This document shows positions 41,841 through 51,560 of a stretch of 64,000 nucleotides of DNA, one piece after another (position 1 is the first letter of the stretch; every line of letters starts with the position of its first letter). Origin of the DNA: Flavobacterium sp. CF108. GTDB taxonomy: Bacteria; Bacteroidota; Bacteroidia; Flavobacteriales; Flavobacteriaceae. Both the position numbers and the translations under genes were made by a program. Location: the NCBI RefSeq assembly GCF_900129795.1, contig NZ_FQWW01000006.1:310001-374000 (forward strand), in the 5' to 3' direction. The notes beneath the pieces are model-generated. The model was not told the origin of the DNA. It worked only from the letters and a program-made list of their open reading frames with translations, and searched no databases.

Positions 41841-41895
41841 ATCTACAATAAAAAAATCCCGCCTCAATTAAGAAACGGGATTACAGTGATATTCT
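41841..41895 (-). terminator. lysA terminator and right copy of the 55-bp direct repeat
   Basis: AATCCCG-N14-CGGGATT hairpin with a U-run on the minus strand, 15-60 bp past the lysA stop codon. Identical to 38689-38743 over 55 bp. Confidence 0.8.
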
Positions 41896-41909
41896 CTTTT
41901 TTTTTTATT

Positions 41910-43133
41910 TTAAACTGTTGCAGCAACTTCTTGCGGTAACGGAATTTGATTTTTAAGTAAATCTTCGAATGTTTCGTGTGCGCGAATCAAGATTCCTTGT
42001 CCGTTCATCCAAAGAACTTCGGCTGGTTTGTATCTTGAATTGTAGTTTGAAGACATTGAAAAACAGTATGCTCCGGCGTTTCTGAAAGCAAGAATATCGC
42101 CTTCAGTAATTTCCGAGATTCTACGGTTGTTGGCAAAAGTGTCTGTTTCGCAAATGTAACCTACAACAGAGTAAAAACGCTCTTTTCCTTTTGGGTTTGA
42201 GATGTTTTCTATATAATGTTGTGAACCGTAAAACATTGGACGGATTAAGTGGTTGAAACCACTATCGATTCCGGCGAAAACTGTTGAGGTTGTTTGTTTT
42301 ACTACGTTTACTTTTGCTAAGAAGAAACCTGCTTCACTCACAAGGAATTTTCCCGGTTCGAAAATCAACGTTAAATCTCTGCCATATTCTGCACAGAAAG
42401 AATTGAATCTTTTTGATAATTTTTTACCTAATTCTTCGATGTCGGTTTCGATATCGTCTTTTTTGTAAGGAACTTTGAATCCGCTTCCGAAATCTAAGAA
42501 TTGTAAATCTTTGAAATGTTTTGCAGTATCAAATAAAATTTCGGCAGCATACAAGAATACTTCGATATCTAAAATATCAGATCCTGTGTGCATGTGAATT
42601 CCTACGATGCTCATTTTTGTATTCTCTACAATTCGCAAGATATGCGGAATTTGATGTACAGAGATTCCGAATTTACTATCGATATGTCCAACAGAAATAT
42701 TGGCATTTCCGCCCGCCATTACGTGTGGATTAATACGGATACATACTGGAATATGAGGATGTTTTGTTCCGAATTGTTCTAAAATAGATAAATTATCGAT
42801 ATTGATTTGTACACCCATTGCGGCAACTTCTTCGATTTCTTCAAGAGAAACTCCGTTTGGTGTAAAGAAAATTTTGTCAGGGTCATAGCCAGCATGAAGT
42901 CCTAACTGAACTTCCTGAATTGATACAGTATCTAAACCAGACCCCATGTTCTTTAATAACTGAAGAATCGCAACGTTTGACAATGCCTTCATGGCGTAAT
43001 TAACTCTTAAGTTTTCTACCTTAGAGAAAGCTTTAGTTAATCTATTGTACTGAGATTGGATTTTTTCTGCATCATAAACATATAATGGACTTCCAAATTG
43101 GTCTGCTAACTGCAGTAAATCTTTTGCTTGCAT
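41910..43133 (-). CDS. lysA: Diaminopimelate decarboxylase
   Basis: A 407-residue fold-type III PLP enzyme that decarboxylates meso-diaminopimelate to lysine, the last step of lysine synthesis. The PLP-binding lysine is Lys49 in NYAMKALS; HMHTGSDILD, LDFGSGFKVPYKKDDIE and IFEPGKFLVSEAG follow in the usual order. The C-terminal active-site motif is CETDTFANNR. The length is normal. A TAACTTTG -7 box at 43151-43158 gives a very short leader. The next gene on this strand, gltD, is separated by 650 bp of repeats. Confidence 0.96.
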   Translation of the reverse strand: MQAKDLLQLADQFGSPLYVYDAEKIQSQYNRLTKAFSKVENLRVNYAMKALSNVAILQLLKNMGSGLDTVSIQEVQLGLHAGYDPDKIFFTPNGVSLEEIEEVAAMGVQINIDNLSILEQFGTKHPHIPVCIRINPHVMAGGNANISVGHIDSKFGISVHQIPHILRIVENTKMSIVGIHMHTGSDILDIEVFLYAAEILFDTAKHFKDLQFLDFGSGFKVPYKKDDIETDIEELGKKLSKRFNSFCAEYGRDLTLIFEPGKFLVSEAGFFLAKVNVVKQTTSTVFAGIDSGFNHLIRPMFYGSQHYIENISNPKGKERFYSVVGYICETDTFANNRRISEITEGDILAFRNAGAYCFSMSSNYNSRYKPAEVLWMNGQGILIRAHETFEDLLKNQIPLPQEVAATV

Positions 43134-43150
43134 TTTTAAATCATTTTGGG

Positions 43151-43158
43151 CAAAGTTA
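43151..43158 (-). promoter_or_regulatory. -7 box TAACTTTG for lysA
   Basis: TAnnTTTG match on the minus strand, 18 bp before the lysA start codon. Confidence 0.55.
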
Positions 43159-43302
43159 TTACACTTTTGACTAACTGCAAATTATTTGTAGAAAAATAAC
43201 AAATTGTAACAAATTGTTTGTTTTTAAACAAAAAGTTGTTTGTTTTCCAATTTTGTAACGTAGTAGGAGGTTCAAAGGGGCAGAGATACAAAGATACAAA
43301 GG

Positions 43303-43612
43303 TTTTTTGCCACGAATTACACGAATTACACTAATTCATAAATGCTGTTGAGAATTTTTTGCCACAGATTTTACTGATTAGCACAGATTATTTTGTTTGC
43401 CACGAATTACACGAATTATCACTATTTTTTTTAATTTCCTCAAAATGCTTAAAGCATAGCCCGTGGTTTCAACCACGGAAACGTTATGAATTGGGCGTAA
43501 TCATATATTATGTCCCCGTGGTTGAAACCACGGGCTATGTTTGAAATAGAAATCGGCCAAAAAATAGAAATTCGTGGAAATTCGTGGCAAACAAAAAAAA
43601 ATCCTTTTAATC
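43303..43612 (+). repeat. Repeat cluster (three families)
   Basis: TGCCACGAATTACACGAATT units at about 43308 and 43399, a GCCACAGATTTTACTGATTA unit at 43361, the inverted pair CATAGCCCGTGGTTTCAACC / GGTTGAAACCACGGGCTATG at 43455-43539, and the closing arm AAATTCGTGGAAATTCGTGG near 43570. The composite repeats the nested design seen at 17279 and 52693. The 648-bp gap 43134-43781 holds this, the lysA promoter and the gltD terminator. Confidence 0.65.
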
Positions 43613-43662
43613 TGTGACTCGAGCGATAGCGAACAGGCGAAGCAAATCGGTGGCTAAAAAAC

Positions 43663-43691
43663 AAAACCCCTGAATAAAAATTCAAGGGTTT
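43663..43691 (-). terminator. Terminator downstream of gltD
   Basis: AAACCCcTGAA / TTCAaGGGTTT hairpin, followed on the minus strand by TTGTTTTTT. It lies about 90 bp past the gltD stop codon. Confidence 0.65.
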
Positions 43692-43781
43692 GTAAGTAGT
43701 TATGTTGTTTATTGGAATGAAGATTAAATAAAATGCAAGGAAAAAAACTTAGCATCTCAGTATCTTAGAATCTATAAAAAA

Positions 43782-45236
43782 TTATAGACTCGGTAAATCT
43801 CCTCTTCCTTTAGTAGGCAGGTTGGTAGAGCCCATTAAGAACAAATCTACCTCTCTTGCTGCTTCGCGACCTTCTGAAATAGCCCACACGATTAATGACT
43901 GTCCTCTTCTCATATCACCAGCTGTGAAAATGTGAGGTACGTTTGTTTGATAATTATGTGCTTTATAGTTGCTTCTAAAATCTAATTCAAGACCTAATTG
44001 CTCGCTTAATGTTTTCTCAGGACCAGTAAATCCAAGAGCTAATAAAGCTAAATCGCAAGGCCAGATTTTCTCAGAACCTTCTTTTTCGATTAATTCAGGA
44101 CGCTGACCCGGAGTCATTTTCCATTGCACTTCAACGGTTTTTAATCCGGTTAATTCTCCTTTATCGTTAGAAATAAATTCTTTAGTATTGATTAACCAGT
44201 TTCTGTCGCAGCCTTCTTCGTGAGAAGACGATGTCTTTAATTGCAGCGGCCAGAAAGGCCATGGAGTTGACTCGCTTCTTCCAACTGGAGGTTTTGGTAA
44301 AATCTCAAAGTTAGTTACCGATTTTGCTCCGTGTCTGTTTGAAGTTCCAATACAATCTGAACCAGTATCTCCACCACCAATAACGATTACATCTTTTCCA
44401 GTTGCTTTAATTTGGTCCGGAATTAATTCTCCGTATAAAACTTTAGTTTGTTGTGTTAAGAAATCCATTGCCTGAACAACGCCTTTGCTTTCGATTCCTT
44501 TAGTTGGCAAACTTCTTCTTTCTGTTGCTCCTCCGCATAAAACGATAGAATCGAAAGTGTTTAATTCTGCTACGCTAAAGTTTACACCAACGTTTACATC
44601 AGTTTTGAAAGTGATTCCTTCTGCTTCAAGAATGGCTACACGTCTGTCGATAATTCCTTTTTCTAATTTGAAATTAGGAATTCCGTAACGTAATAAACCT
44701 CCAATTGCATTGTCCCTTTCAAAAACCGTAACCGTGTGTCCGGCTCTGTTTAATTGCTGTGCAGCTGCAAGTCCCGCAGGTCCTGAACCAATAACGGCAA
44801 CCGTTTTTCCTGTTCTCTTTTTTGGTGGCTGAGGTTTGATCCAACCTTCGGCAAAACCAATTTCAACAATGTTTTTCTCGATGTTTTCGATTGATACAGG
44901 ATCTTTGATGATTCCTAATACACATGCTTTTTCGCATGGAGCAGGGCATAAGCGTCCTGTAAATTCCGGAAAGTTATTAGTCGATTGTAAAATCTCTAAT
45001 GCGCTTTGCCATTCTTCCTGATGTACCATGTCGTTGAAGTCAGGAATTAAATTTCCTAACGGACAACCACTGTGGCAAAAAGGAATACCACAATCCATAC
45101 ATCTTGAACCTTGTTCTTTTACTTTATCTTTTGCTAACGGAATAGTAAATTCGTTGTAGTTAGAAACACGTTCTGCTACTGCTAAATTACTTTCGTCGGC
45201 TCTGTTATATTCTTTAAATCCGCCTATTTTACCCAT
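43782..45236 (-). CDS. gltD: Glutamate synthase (NADPH) small subunit
   Basis: A 484-residue FAD/NADPH protein that supplies electrons to GltB. N-terminal cysteines for two 4Fe-4S clusters are in CMDCGIPFCHSGCPLGN and CPAPCEKACVLG. The first Rossmann motif VIGSGPAGLAAAQQL (about residue 149) binds FAD and the second VIGGGDTGSDCIGTSNRHG (about 288) binds NADPH. The C-terminal FTAGDMRRGQSLIVWAISEG is typical. It lies 111 bp after gltB, so the two form an operon with the unusual but common large-then-small order. Confidence 0.96.
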   Translation of the reverse strand: MGKIGGFKEYNRADESNLAVAERVSNYNEFTIPLAKDKVKEQGSRCMDCGIPFCHSGCPLGNLIPDFNDMVHQEEWQSALEILQSTNNFPEFTGRLCPAPCEKACVLGIIKDPVSIENIEKNIVEIGFAEGWIKPQPPKKRTGKTVAVIGSGPAGLAAAQQLNRAGHTVTVFERDNAIGGLLRYGIPNFKLEKGIIDRRVAILEAEGITFKTDVNVGVNFSVAELNTFDSIVLCGGATERRSLPTKGIESKGVVQAMDFLTQQTKVLYGELIPDQIKATGKDVIVIGGGDTGSDCIGTSNRHGAKSVTNFEILPKPPVGRSESTPWPFWPLQLKTSSSHEEGCDRNWLINTKEFISNDKGELTGLKTVEVQWKMTPGQRPELIEKEGSEKIWPCDLALLALGFTGPEKTLSEQLGLELDFRSNYKAHNYQTNVPHIFTAGDMRRGQSLIVWAISEGREAAREVDLFLMGSTNLPTKGRGDLPSL

Positions 45237-45347
45237 GACATTTTAAATTAAATTCCAATTTCTTTAAATTCCAAATTCCAATTTTTTATTACTATAGGCA
45301 TTGATATTGCCATTGGAATTTGGAATTTTATTTTTTGAAATTGATTT

Positions 45348-48300
45348 TTATCCAGCTATTAATTCTTCTATTTTTTTCTCTTCTGCAATTCTTTGTAATG
45401 CTTTTTTGTAATCAGTTGGCATCACTTTTACGAAGTGCTTTTGTTGATTTTCCCAGTCTGCTAAAATTCTTTTTGCTAATGGACTGCTTGTGTACAATGA
45501 ATGATTTTTGATCAATCGTCTTAGTTTTGTAAGATCTTCTTCTTCCATAGGGTCGAATGCAACCATTTCCATGTTACAAACTGTTGAGTCGAATTTCTTA
45601 TTTGGATCGTAAACATAAGCTACACCACCGCTCATACCAGCTGCGAAGTTTCTTCCTGTTTTTCCTAAAACTACTACTGTACCACCGGTCATATACTCGC
45701 ATCCGTGATCTCCAATTCCTTCAACAACTGCTGTTGCTCCAGAATTTCTAACACAGAAACGCTCTCCGGCCATTCCATTAATATAAGCCTCTCCGGTAAT
45801 AGCTCCGTAAAGGGCAACGTTTCCAATAATGATATTTTCTTCAGGTTTGAAAGTTGCAGTAGGAGGTACTTTTACAATTAGTTTTCCTCCAGAAAGACCT
45901 TTTCCTAAATAATCATTACAGTTTCCGTGAATTTTAAATGACAATCCGTTTGTTGCAAAAGCACCAAAACTTTGTCCGGCAGAACCTTCAAAATCAACTA
46001 AAATAGTGTCATCAGGTAATCCTTGTGCGCCGTAGATTTTTGAGATTTCATTACTCAAAATCGCACCTACAGAACGGTCTGTATTTTTAATTTTAAATGT
46101 TACTCTTGTTTTTTCTTTTCTATAAATAGACGGAATCGCTTCTTTAATAATGTCAAAATCTAATACATTTTCAAGTTGGTGATCTTGTTGCGTTGTATTG
46201 TGATTTGGTTGTGTTTTCGCTTTTTCCGGTTTGTATAGAATTGGTGATAAATCTAAACCATTTGCTTTGTAATGTTTGATCGCTTTGTTCACATTTAATT
46301 TTTGTGACTGACCAACCATTTCTTTTAAAGTTCTGAAACCTAGTTGAGCCATGATTTCTCTTAACTCTTCAGCAATAAAATACATAAAGTTGATTACGTG
46401 CTCTGGAGTTCCTTTGAAATTTTTTCTCAATTCAGGATCCTGAGTTGCAATACCAACCGGACACGTATTTAAGTGACAAGCTCTCATCATGATGCATCCA
46501 GAAGCTACAAGCGGTGCAGTTGCAAAACCAAATTCCTCAGCTCCTAATAAAGCTGCGATTGCAACGTCACGACCTGTTTTTAATTGTCCGTCACATTCTA
46601 AAACTACACGGCTTCTTAAATCGTTTAAGATCAAAGTTTGCTGAGCTTCAGCTAAACCAAGTTCCCATGGAATACCTGTGTGCTGTAAAGATGTTAATGG
46701 TGCAGCTCCCGTTCCTCCGTCATAACCAGAAATTAAGATAACGTCAGCTTTTGCTTTGGCAACACCGGCAGCGATGGTCCCAACTCCAACTTCAGAAACT
46801 AATTTTACGTTTACACGCGCTTCACGGTTTGCATTTTTCAAATCGTAAATCAACTGAGATAAATCCTCAATTGAGTAAATATCGTGGTGAGGAGGAGGCG
46901 AAATCAAACCTACATAAGGTGTAGAGTTTCTTGTTTCAGCAATCCAAGGCACCACTTTTTCTCCAGGTAATTGTCCACCTTCACCAGGTTTCGCACCTTG
47001 AGCCATTTTAATCTGGATTTCTTTAGCGTTTGTCAAATAGTTGATCGAAACACCAAAACGTCCCGAAGCAACTTGTTTAATTGCACTGTTTCTAGAATCT
47101 CCGTTAATTTCTTTCTGGAAACGTTTTGGATCTTCTCCACCTTCTCCAGAGTTACTTTTTCCGCCAATTCTGTTCATTGCAATCGCTAAATTCTCGTGTG
47201 CTTCTCTAGAAATAGATCCGTAAGACATTGCACCCGTTTTGAATTTCTTTACAATTTCTGTCCAAGGTTCTACTTCATCAATAGAAATTGGATCTAAGTT
47301 GTTGAATTCAAATAAACCTCTAATAGTCATTAAGTTCGAGCTTTGCTCATTAACGGCATTTGAGTATTCTTTATAACTTTCAGGGCTGTTTAAACGAACC
47401 GCTTGTTGTAATTTAGAAATAGTGGTTGGGTTAAACATGTGTTTTTCACCGCCGCGTCTCCATCTGTAAATACCTCCAATTTCTAAAGAAAGCAAACTTG
47501 CCACTTTTGAATTCGGGAATGCTTTTTGGAAACGTTTTTTCACTTCTTTTTCTACTTCCATTAAACCAATACCTTCAATTCTTGATGGAGTGTAAGGGAA
47601 GTATTTAGAAGTAAATGTTTTGTTTAAACCTAAAATCTCGAAAATCTGAGCAGCTCTGTATGAATGTAATGTAGAGATACCAATTTTGTTCATGATTTTA
47701 ACGATTCCTTTTGCAATCGCTTTGTTATAGTTTACAACAGCATAATCAGCTTTTACTCCGGTAATGAAACCTTGTGCAACCTGATCGTGAATGATTTCGT
47801 TTACCATGTAAGGATTGATCGCACTTGCACCGTATCCAAATAATAAAGCAAAATGATGAGGTTCACGAGGCTCTGCAGATTCGATTATGATTCCGAATTT
47901 AGAACGAACCTGTAAAATGTTCAAAGAGTGGTGAATGTAAGAACAAGCCAATAACATAGGAATTGGAGCTAATTCTTCACTTACGCCTCTATCAGAAAGA
48001 ATGATAACATTACATCCTTCATTTACAGCTTTGAAAGTTGCCTGAACACATTTTTCAAGTGCACGCTCTAAACCGTTAACTCCTTTCTCTATTTTATATA
48101 AAGTAGAAATTGTAGCCGATTTGAAATCTACGTGATCAATGTTTCTAATTTTATCTAAATCCTCGTTAGAGATAACCGGATTTTGGATTTTTAATTTTTT
48201 ACACTGTTTAGATTCAATTTCAAAAATATTGAAATCTCCTCCAACAGCTAAACTAATATCGGTAATGATTTCTTCACGAATACCATCCAAAGGCGGGTTG

Positions 48301-49865
48301 GTAACCTGAGCAAACAATTGTTTGAAATAGTTGTACAACAATTGAGGCTGGTCTGATAATACTGCCAAAGGCGTATCGTTACCCATAGAACTGATCGCTT
48401 CAGCTCCTTGACCTCCCATTGGGTTGATGATTGTTTTTAAATCTTCAATTGTATATCCAAATAATCGCTGTCTTGTCTGGAAATCTAATTTCTCAACCGG
48501 AGTAGGGTTATTGGTATAAGGAACTTTTGCTAAAGGCAATAAGTTAGCATCCAGCCATTCCTGGTATGGACGTTTTGTAACGATTGCTTTTTTAACTTCT
48601 TCGTCTTCAATAATACGGCCTTCGTTCATATCAACCAAGAACATTTTTCCTGGCTCTAAACGACCATGCTGAATTACATCTTCTGGATCGATATCTAGTA
48701 CACCAATTTCTGATGACATGATTACGAATCCACTATGTGTTAATGTATAACGAGAAGGACGTAAACCGTTTCTGTCTAGTAAAGCTCCAATTACGTTTCC
48801 ATCTGTAAACGGAATAGAAGCTGGACCATCCCAAGGCTCCATAATACAAGCGTTGAACTCGTAGAAAGCTCTTTTTTCAGGAGACATTGTCTGGTGTTTT
48901 TCCCAAGCTTCAGGAACAACCATCATCATCGCTTCTGGCAATGAACGACCTGTCATTAATAAAAGTTCAACCACCATATCCATAGAAGCAGAATCTGATT
49001 TTCCTTCTAAGATAATTGGGAATAATTTTTTGATATCATCGCCAAAAACTTTGCTCTGCATAAGCTCTTCACGAGCACGCATACGGCTTACGTTTCCACG
49101 AAGTGTGTTGATCTCACCATTATGACACATGTATCTAAACGGTTGAGCTAAGTCCCAAGAAGGGAATGTATTTGTAGAGAAACGCTGGTGTACAAGCGCT
49201 AAACGAGTCACCAAGTCTGGATCTTTCAAATCTATATAATAACGGCTGATGTCTTCCGGCATCAATAGACCTTTATATATTATAGTAGTTGTCGATAAAC
49301 TAGTAAAATAAAACATGTGGCTTTCTGAGGTTTTAGATCCTCTTACGGCATGTTCAGCAATTTTTCTAGCTGCAAAAAGTTTTGCATTAAATTCTTGTTC
49401 AGTTAAATCTTGTCCATTTTTAGAAACGAAAACTTGTTTAACTGATGGTTCTTTTTCTGCGGCGATCTGCCCTAAATTTTCAACGTCAACAGGTACATCT
49501 CTCCAACCTAAGATCTTTAAATTTTGATCTTTAATAGTTGATTCAAATGCATTGATACAAAAAGATACCTGGTTTTTGCTTTTTGGTAAAAAAACCATTC
49601 CTACTGCATACTCACGCGTTTCTGGGATTTCAAAGTCACAAACCTTCTTAAAAAAATCATGAGGGATATCAAATAATATTCCCGCCCCGTCTCCAGTTCT
49701 TCCATCAGAACTAACGGCACCACGATGTTCCAATTTAATTAAGATGTCTAATGCTTTATGAATAATATCATTTGATTTAATACCATTCAAATTACAAATA
49801 AATCCTGCACCACAATTGTCGTGTTCAAATTCAGGCAGATAAAGCCCTTGTTCTTTAACTTTCAT
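45348..49865 (-). CDS. gltB: Glutamate synthase (NADPH) large subunit
   Basis: About 1505 residues from the ATG at 49863-49865 (MKVKEQGLYLPEFEHDNCGA). GltB hydrolyses glutamine at an N-terminal nucleophile cysteine (DNCGAGF, exposed after removal of a short prosequence), channels ammonia, and reductively aminates 2-oxoglutarate at FMN. The 3Fe-4S motif CIMMRACHLNTCPVG is present, as are KPGEGGQLPGEKV of the FMN domain and the C-terminal GXGXG beta-helix. An in-frame ATG at 49905-49907 exists, but a TATTTTTG promoter box at 49883-49890 lies downstream of it, so the inner start is preferred. It pairs with gltD and amt for ammonium assimilation. Confidence 0.96.
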   Translation of the reverse strand: MKVKEQGLYLPEFEHDNCGAGFICNLNGIKSNDIIHKALDILIKLEHRGAVSSDGRTGDGAGILFDIPHDFFKKVCDFEIPETREYAVGMVFLPKSKNQVSFCINAFESTIKDQNLKILGWRDVPVDVENLGQIAAEKEPSVKQVFVSKNGQDLTEQEFNAKLFAARKIAEHAVRGSKTSESHMFYFTSLSTTTIIYKGLLMPEDISRYYIDLKDPDLVTRLALVHQRFSTNTFPSWDLAQPFRYMCHNGEINTLRGNVSRMRAREELMQSKVFGDDIKKLFPIILEGKSDSASMDMVVELLLMTGRSLPEAMMMVVPEAWEKHQTMSPEKRAFYEFNACIMEPWDGPASIPFTDGNVIGALLDRNGLRPSRYTLTHSGFVIMSSEIGVLDIDPEDVIQHGRLEPGKMFLVDMNEGRIIEDEEVKKAIVTKRPYQEWLDANLLPLAKVPYTNNPTPVEKLDFQTRQRLFGYTIEDLKTIINPMGGQGAEAISSMGNDTPLAVLSDQPQLLYNYFKQLFAQVTNPPLDGIREEIITDISLAVGGDFNIFEIESKQCKKLKIQNPVISNEDLDKIRNIDHVDFKSATISTLYKIEKGVNGLERALEKCVQATFKAVNEGCNVIILSDRGVSEELAPIPMLLACSYIHHSLNILQVRSKFGIIIESAEPREPHHFALLFGYGASAINPYMVNEIIHDQVAQGFITGVKADYAVVNYNKAIAKGIVKIMNKIGISTLHSYRAAQIFEILGLNKTFTSKYFPYTPSRIEGIGLMEVEKEVKKRFQKAFPNSKVASLLSLEIGGIYRWRRGGEKHMFNPTTISKLQQAVRLNSPESYKEYSNAVNEQSSNLMTIRGLFEFNNLDPISIDEVEPWTEIVKKFKTGAMSYGSISREAHENLAIAMNRIGGKSNSGEGGEDPKRFQKEINGDSRNSAIKQVASGRFGVSINYLTNAKEIQIKMAQGAKPGEGGQLPGEKVVPWIAETRNSTPYVGLISPPPHHDIYSIEDLSQLIYDLKNANREARVNVKLVSEVGVGTIAAGVAKAKADVILISGYDGGTGAAPLTSLQHTGIPWELGLAEAQQTLILNDLRSRVVLECDGQLKTGRDVAIAALLGAEEFGFATAPLVASGCIMMRACHLNTCPVGIATQDPELRKNFKGTPEHVINFMYFIAEELREIMAQLGFRTLKEMVGQSQKLNVNKAIKHYKANGLDLSPILYKPEKAKTQPNHNTTQQDHQLENVLDFDIIKEAIPSIYRKEKTRVTFKIKNTDRSVGAILSNEISKIYGAQGLPDDTILVDFEGSAGQSFGAFATNGLSFKIHGNCNDYLGKGLSGGKLIVKVPPTATFKPEENIIIGNVALYGAITGEAYINGMAGERFCVRNSGATAVVEGIGDHGCEYMTGGTVVVLGKTGRNFAAGMSGGVAYVYDPNKKFDSTVCNMEMVAFDPMEEEDLTKLRRLIKNHSLYTSSPLAKRILADWENQQKHFVKVMPTDYKKALQRIAEEKKIEELIAG

Positions 49866-49882
49866 TCTTGATATTTTTTCTA

Positions 49883-49890
49883 CAAAAATA
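49883..49890 (-). promoter_or_regulatory. -7 box TATTTTTG for gltB
   Basis: TAnnTTTG match on the minus strand 18 bp before the preferred gltB start, and inside the longer alternative frame, so it helps decide the start codon. Confidence 0.45.
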
Positions 49891-50224
49891 AAGATTTCGT
49901 TAAACATAATGTAGTGAAATTATACTTTCGCTTACATTTTTGTTGTAATATTAGAAAAAGGCTTCTTAATTGATAATAATATTATATTAACCATTGCGAA
50001 ATGATAAAATGATAATCCAAATTAAAATATATTAAGAAAAATCGTCTCAAGACTAATAAATACGGTGATGTTTTTGTTAAATATCAAACGTTTTAGTGGT
50101 TTTGAGTTAACTTTAATAAATCGTTTAGTTAACTATTTCTTTGCGTTATGAAAGAATAAACGTTTAATACCTATAAGTGTCATTTTTTAATAGAAAAAGA
50201 TTTTACTTTTAAGTTGTATTTTGT

Positions 50225-50232
50225 TACTTTTG
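50225..50232 (+). promoter_or_regulatory. -7 box TACTTTTG for sucC
   Basis: TAnnTTTG match about 49 bp before the ATG at 50281. It falls after a possible upstream in-frame start at 50221, so translation should begin at 50281. The rest of the 415-bp gltB-sucC gap is AT-rich without repeats. Confidence 0.55.
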
Positions 50233-50280
50233 TCCGACTTTTATTCTGAACTAAATTCAGAACCAGACAAATTCTATATT

Positions 50281-51474
50281 ATGAACATACACGAATATCA
50301 AGGAAAAGAAATTTTAGCAAGTTACGGAGTACGCACTCAACGCGGAATTGTGGCTAACAATGCGGTTGAAGCTGTAGCTGCTGCAAAACAATTAACTGCC
50401 GAAACTGGTACAGGATGGCACGTAATAAAAGCACAAATTCACGCAGGTGGTCGTGGAAAAGGTGGTGGAGTTAAGCTGGCAAAAAACTTACAGCAAGTTG
50501 AAGAGTTAGCAGAACAAATCATCGGAATGCAATTGATCACACCTCAGACTCCGCCTGAAGGTAAAAAAGTAAACAAAATTTTAGTTGCTGAAGATGTTTA
50601 CTATCCTGGTGAAAGTGAAACTTCTGAGTTTTATGTTTCTGTTTTATTGAATAGAGGTACAGGACGCAACATGATCATGTATTCTACTGAAGGTGGAATG
50701 GATATTGAAGAAGTTGCTGAGCATACTCCTCACTTAATCTTTACTGAAGAAGTTGATCCTTCTGTAGGTTTACAAGGTTTTCAAGCAAGAAGAATTGCCT
50801 TTAACTTAGGTCTTTCTGGAAATGCTTTCAAAGAAATGGTAAAATTCATCGATGCATTATACAATGCTTACATTGGTTCTGATGCTTCTATGTTTGAAAT
50901 CAACCCGGTTTTAAAAACATCTGATAACAAAATCTTAGCTGTTGATGCTAAAGTTAATATCGACGATAACGCTTTATACAGACAAGCTAAATATGCTGAG
51001 ATGAGAGATATCCGTGAGGAGAATCCAATCGAAGTTGAAGCTAAAGAAGTAGGTTTGAACTATGTTGACCTTGACGGTACTGTAGGATGTATGGTAAATG
51101 GAGCAGGTCTTGCAATGGCAACTATGGATTTAATTAAATATGCTGGTTTTGAGCCTGCTAACTTCCTTGACGTAGGAGGAACTGCTGATGCAAAACGTGT
51201 TGAAACTGCTTTCAGAATTATCTTGAAAGATCCAAACGTAAAAGCTATTTTAATTAACATCTTTGGAGGAATCGTTCGTTGTGACCGTGTTGCTCAAGGT
51301 GTTGTTGATGCTTACAAAAACATGGGTGACGCTATTAAAGTGCCAATCATTGTTCGTTTGCAAGGAACAAATGCTGAAATTGCAAAAGAATTGATTGATA
51401 ATTCTGGTATGCCAATTTTATCAGCTGTTCAATTCCAAGAAGCTGCTGATCAGGTTAAAGCTGCTCTTTCTTAA
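50281..51474 (+). CDS. sucC: Succinyl-CoA synthetase (ADP-forming) beta subunit
   Basis: A 397-residue subunit of the TCA-cycle enzyme that makes ATP or GTP from succinyl-CoA. The start MNIHEYQGKEILASYGV is the standard N-terminus. The ATP-grasp part has AQIHAGGRGKGGGVKLAK and FEINPVL with metal ligands, and the C-terminal CoA-ligase-type domain has NIFGGIVRCDRVAQGV and the conserved GTNAEIAKELI. The alpha subunit gene sucD is not adjacent, a common arrangement in Bacteroidota. Terminators and repeats follow. Confidence 0.96.
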   Translation: MNIHEYQGKEILASYGVRTQRGIVANNAVEAVAAAKQLTAETGTGWHVIKAQIHAGGRGKGGGVKLAKNLQQVEELAEQIIGMQLITPQTPPEGKKVNKILVAEDVYYPGESETSEFYVSVLLNRGTGRNMIMYSTEGGMDIEEVAEHTPHLIFTEEVDPSVGLQGFQARRIAFNLGLSGNAFKEMVKFIDALYNAYIGSDASMFEINPVLKTSDNKILAVDAKVNIDDNALYRQAKYAEMRDIREENPIEVEAKEVGLNYVDLDGTVGCMVNGAGLAMATMDLIKYAGFEPANFLDVGGTADAKRVETAFRIILKDPNVKAILINIFGGIVRCDRVAQGVVDAYKNMGDAIKVPIIVRLQGTNAEIAKELIDNSGMPILSAVQFQEAADQVKAALS

Positions 51475-51500
51475 TTAAATAAGAAATCAATTTATATAGA

Positions 51501-51527
51501 AAATCCCTTCGGTATTCGAAGGGATTT
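51501..51527 (+). terminator. Terminator of sucC
   Basis: AAATCCCTTCG-GTATT-CGAAGGGATTT hairpin with TTTTTG, 27 bp past the stop codon. Degenerate copies of the AAAGATCCCTTTGATAT...GGAGGGATTTTTTTG hairpin recur in the repeats downstream. Confidence 0.88.
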
Positions 51528-51560
51528 TTTTGTTTACAGCATTTAGTCGCATGTATAATC

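Larger units (their letters stand above)
38689..41895. mobile_element. Putative islet bounded by 55-bp direct repeats
   Basis: A 3.1-kb segment carrying an AlkZ-like gene, a B12-radical SAM gene with two stop codons and a MazG-like gene, placed between two perfect 55-bp direct repeats next to lysA. The genes have no obvious link to the surrounding housekeeping genes and look more AT-rich. No integrase or transposase is present, so gain by homologous recombination or an extinct element is likely. The boundaries are direct sequence evidence; mobility is inferred. Confidence 0.45.

Noticed and set aside
43449..43685. Minus-strand ORF over the lysA-gltD gap
   Set aside because: It reads through several repeat families and a terminator.
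49866..49907. 14-codon N-terminal extension of gltB
   Set aside because: A TAnnTTTG box lies within it, and the usual GltB N-terminus starts at the inner ATG.
50221..50280. N-terminal extension of sucC
   Set aside because: The -7 box lies inside it, and the standard SucC N-terminus begins at the ATG at 50281.
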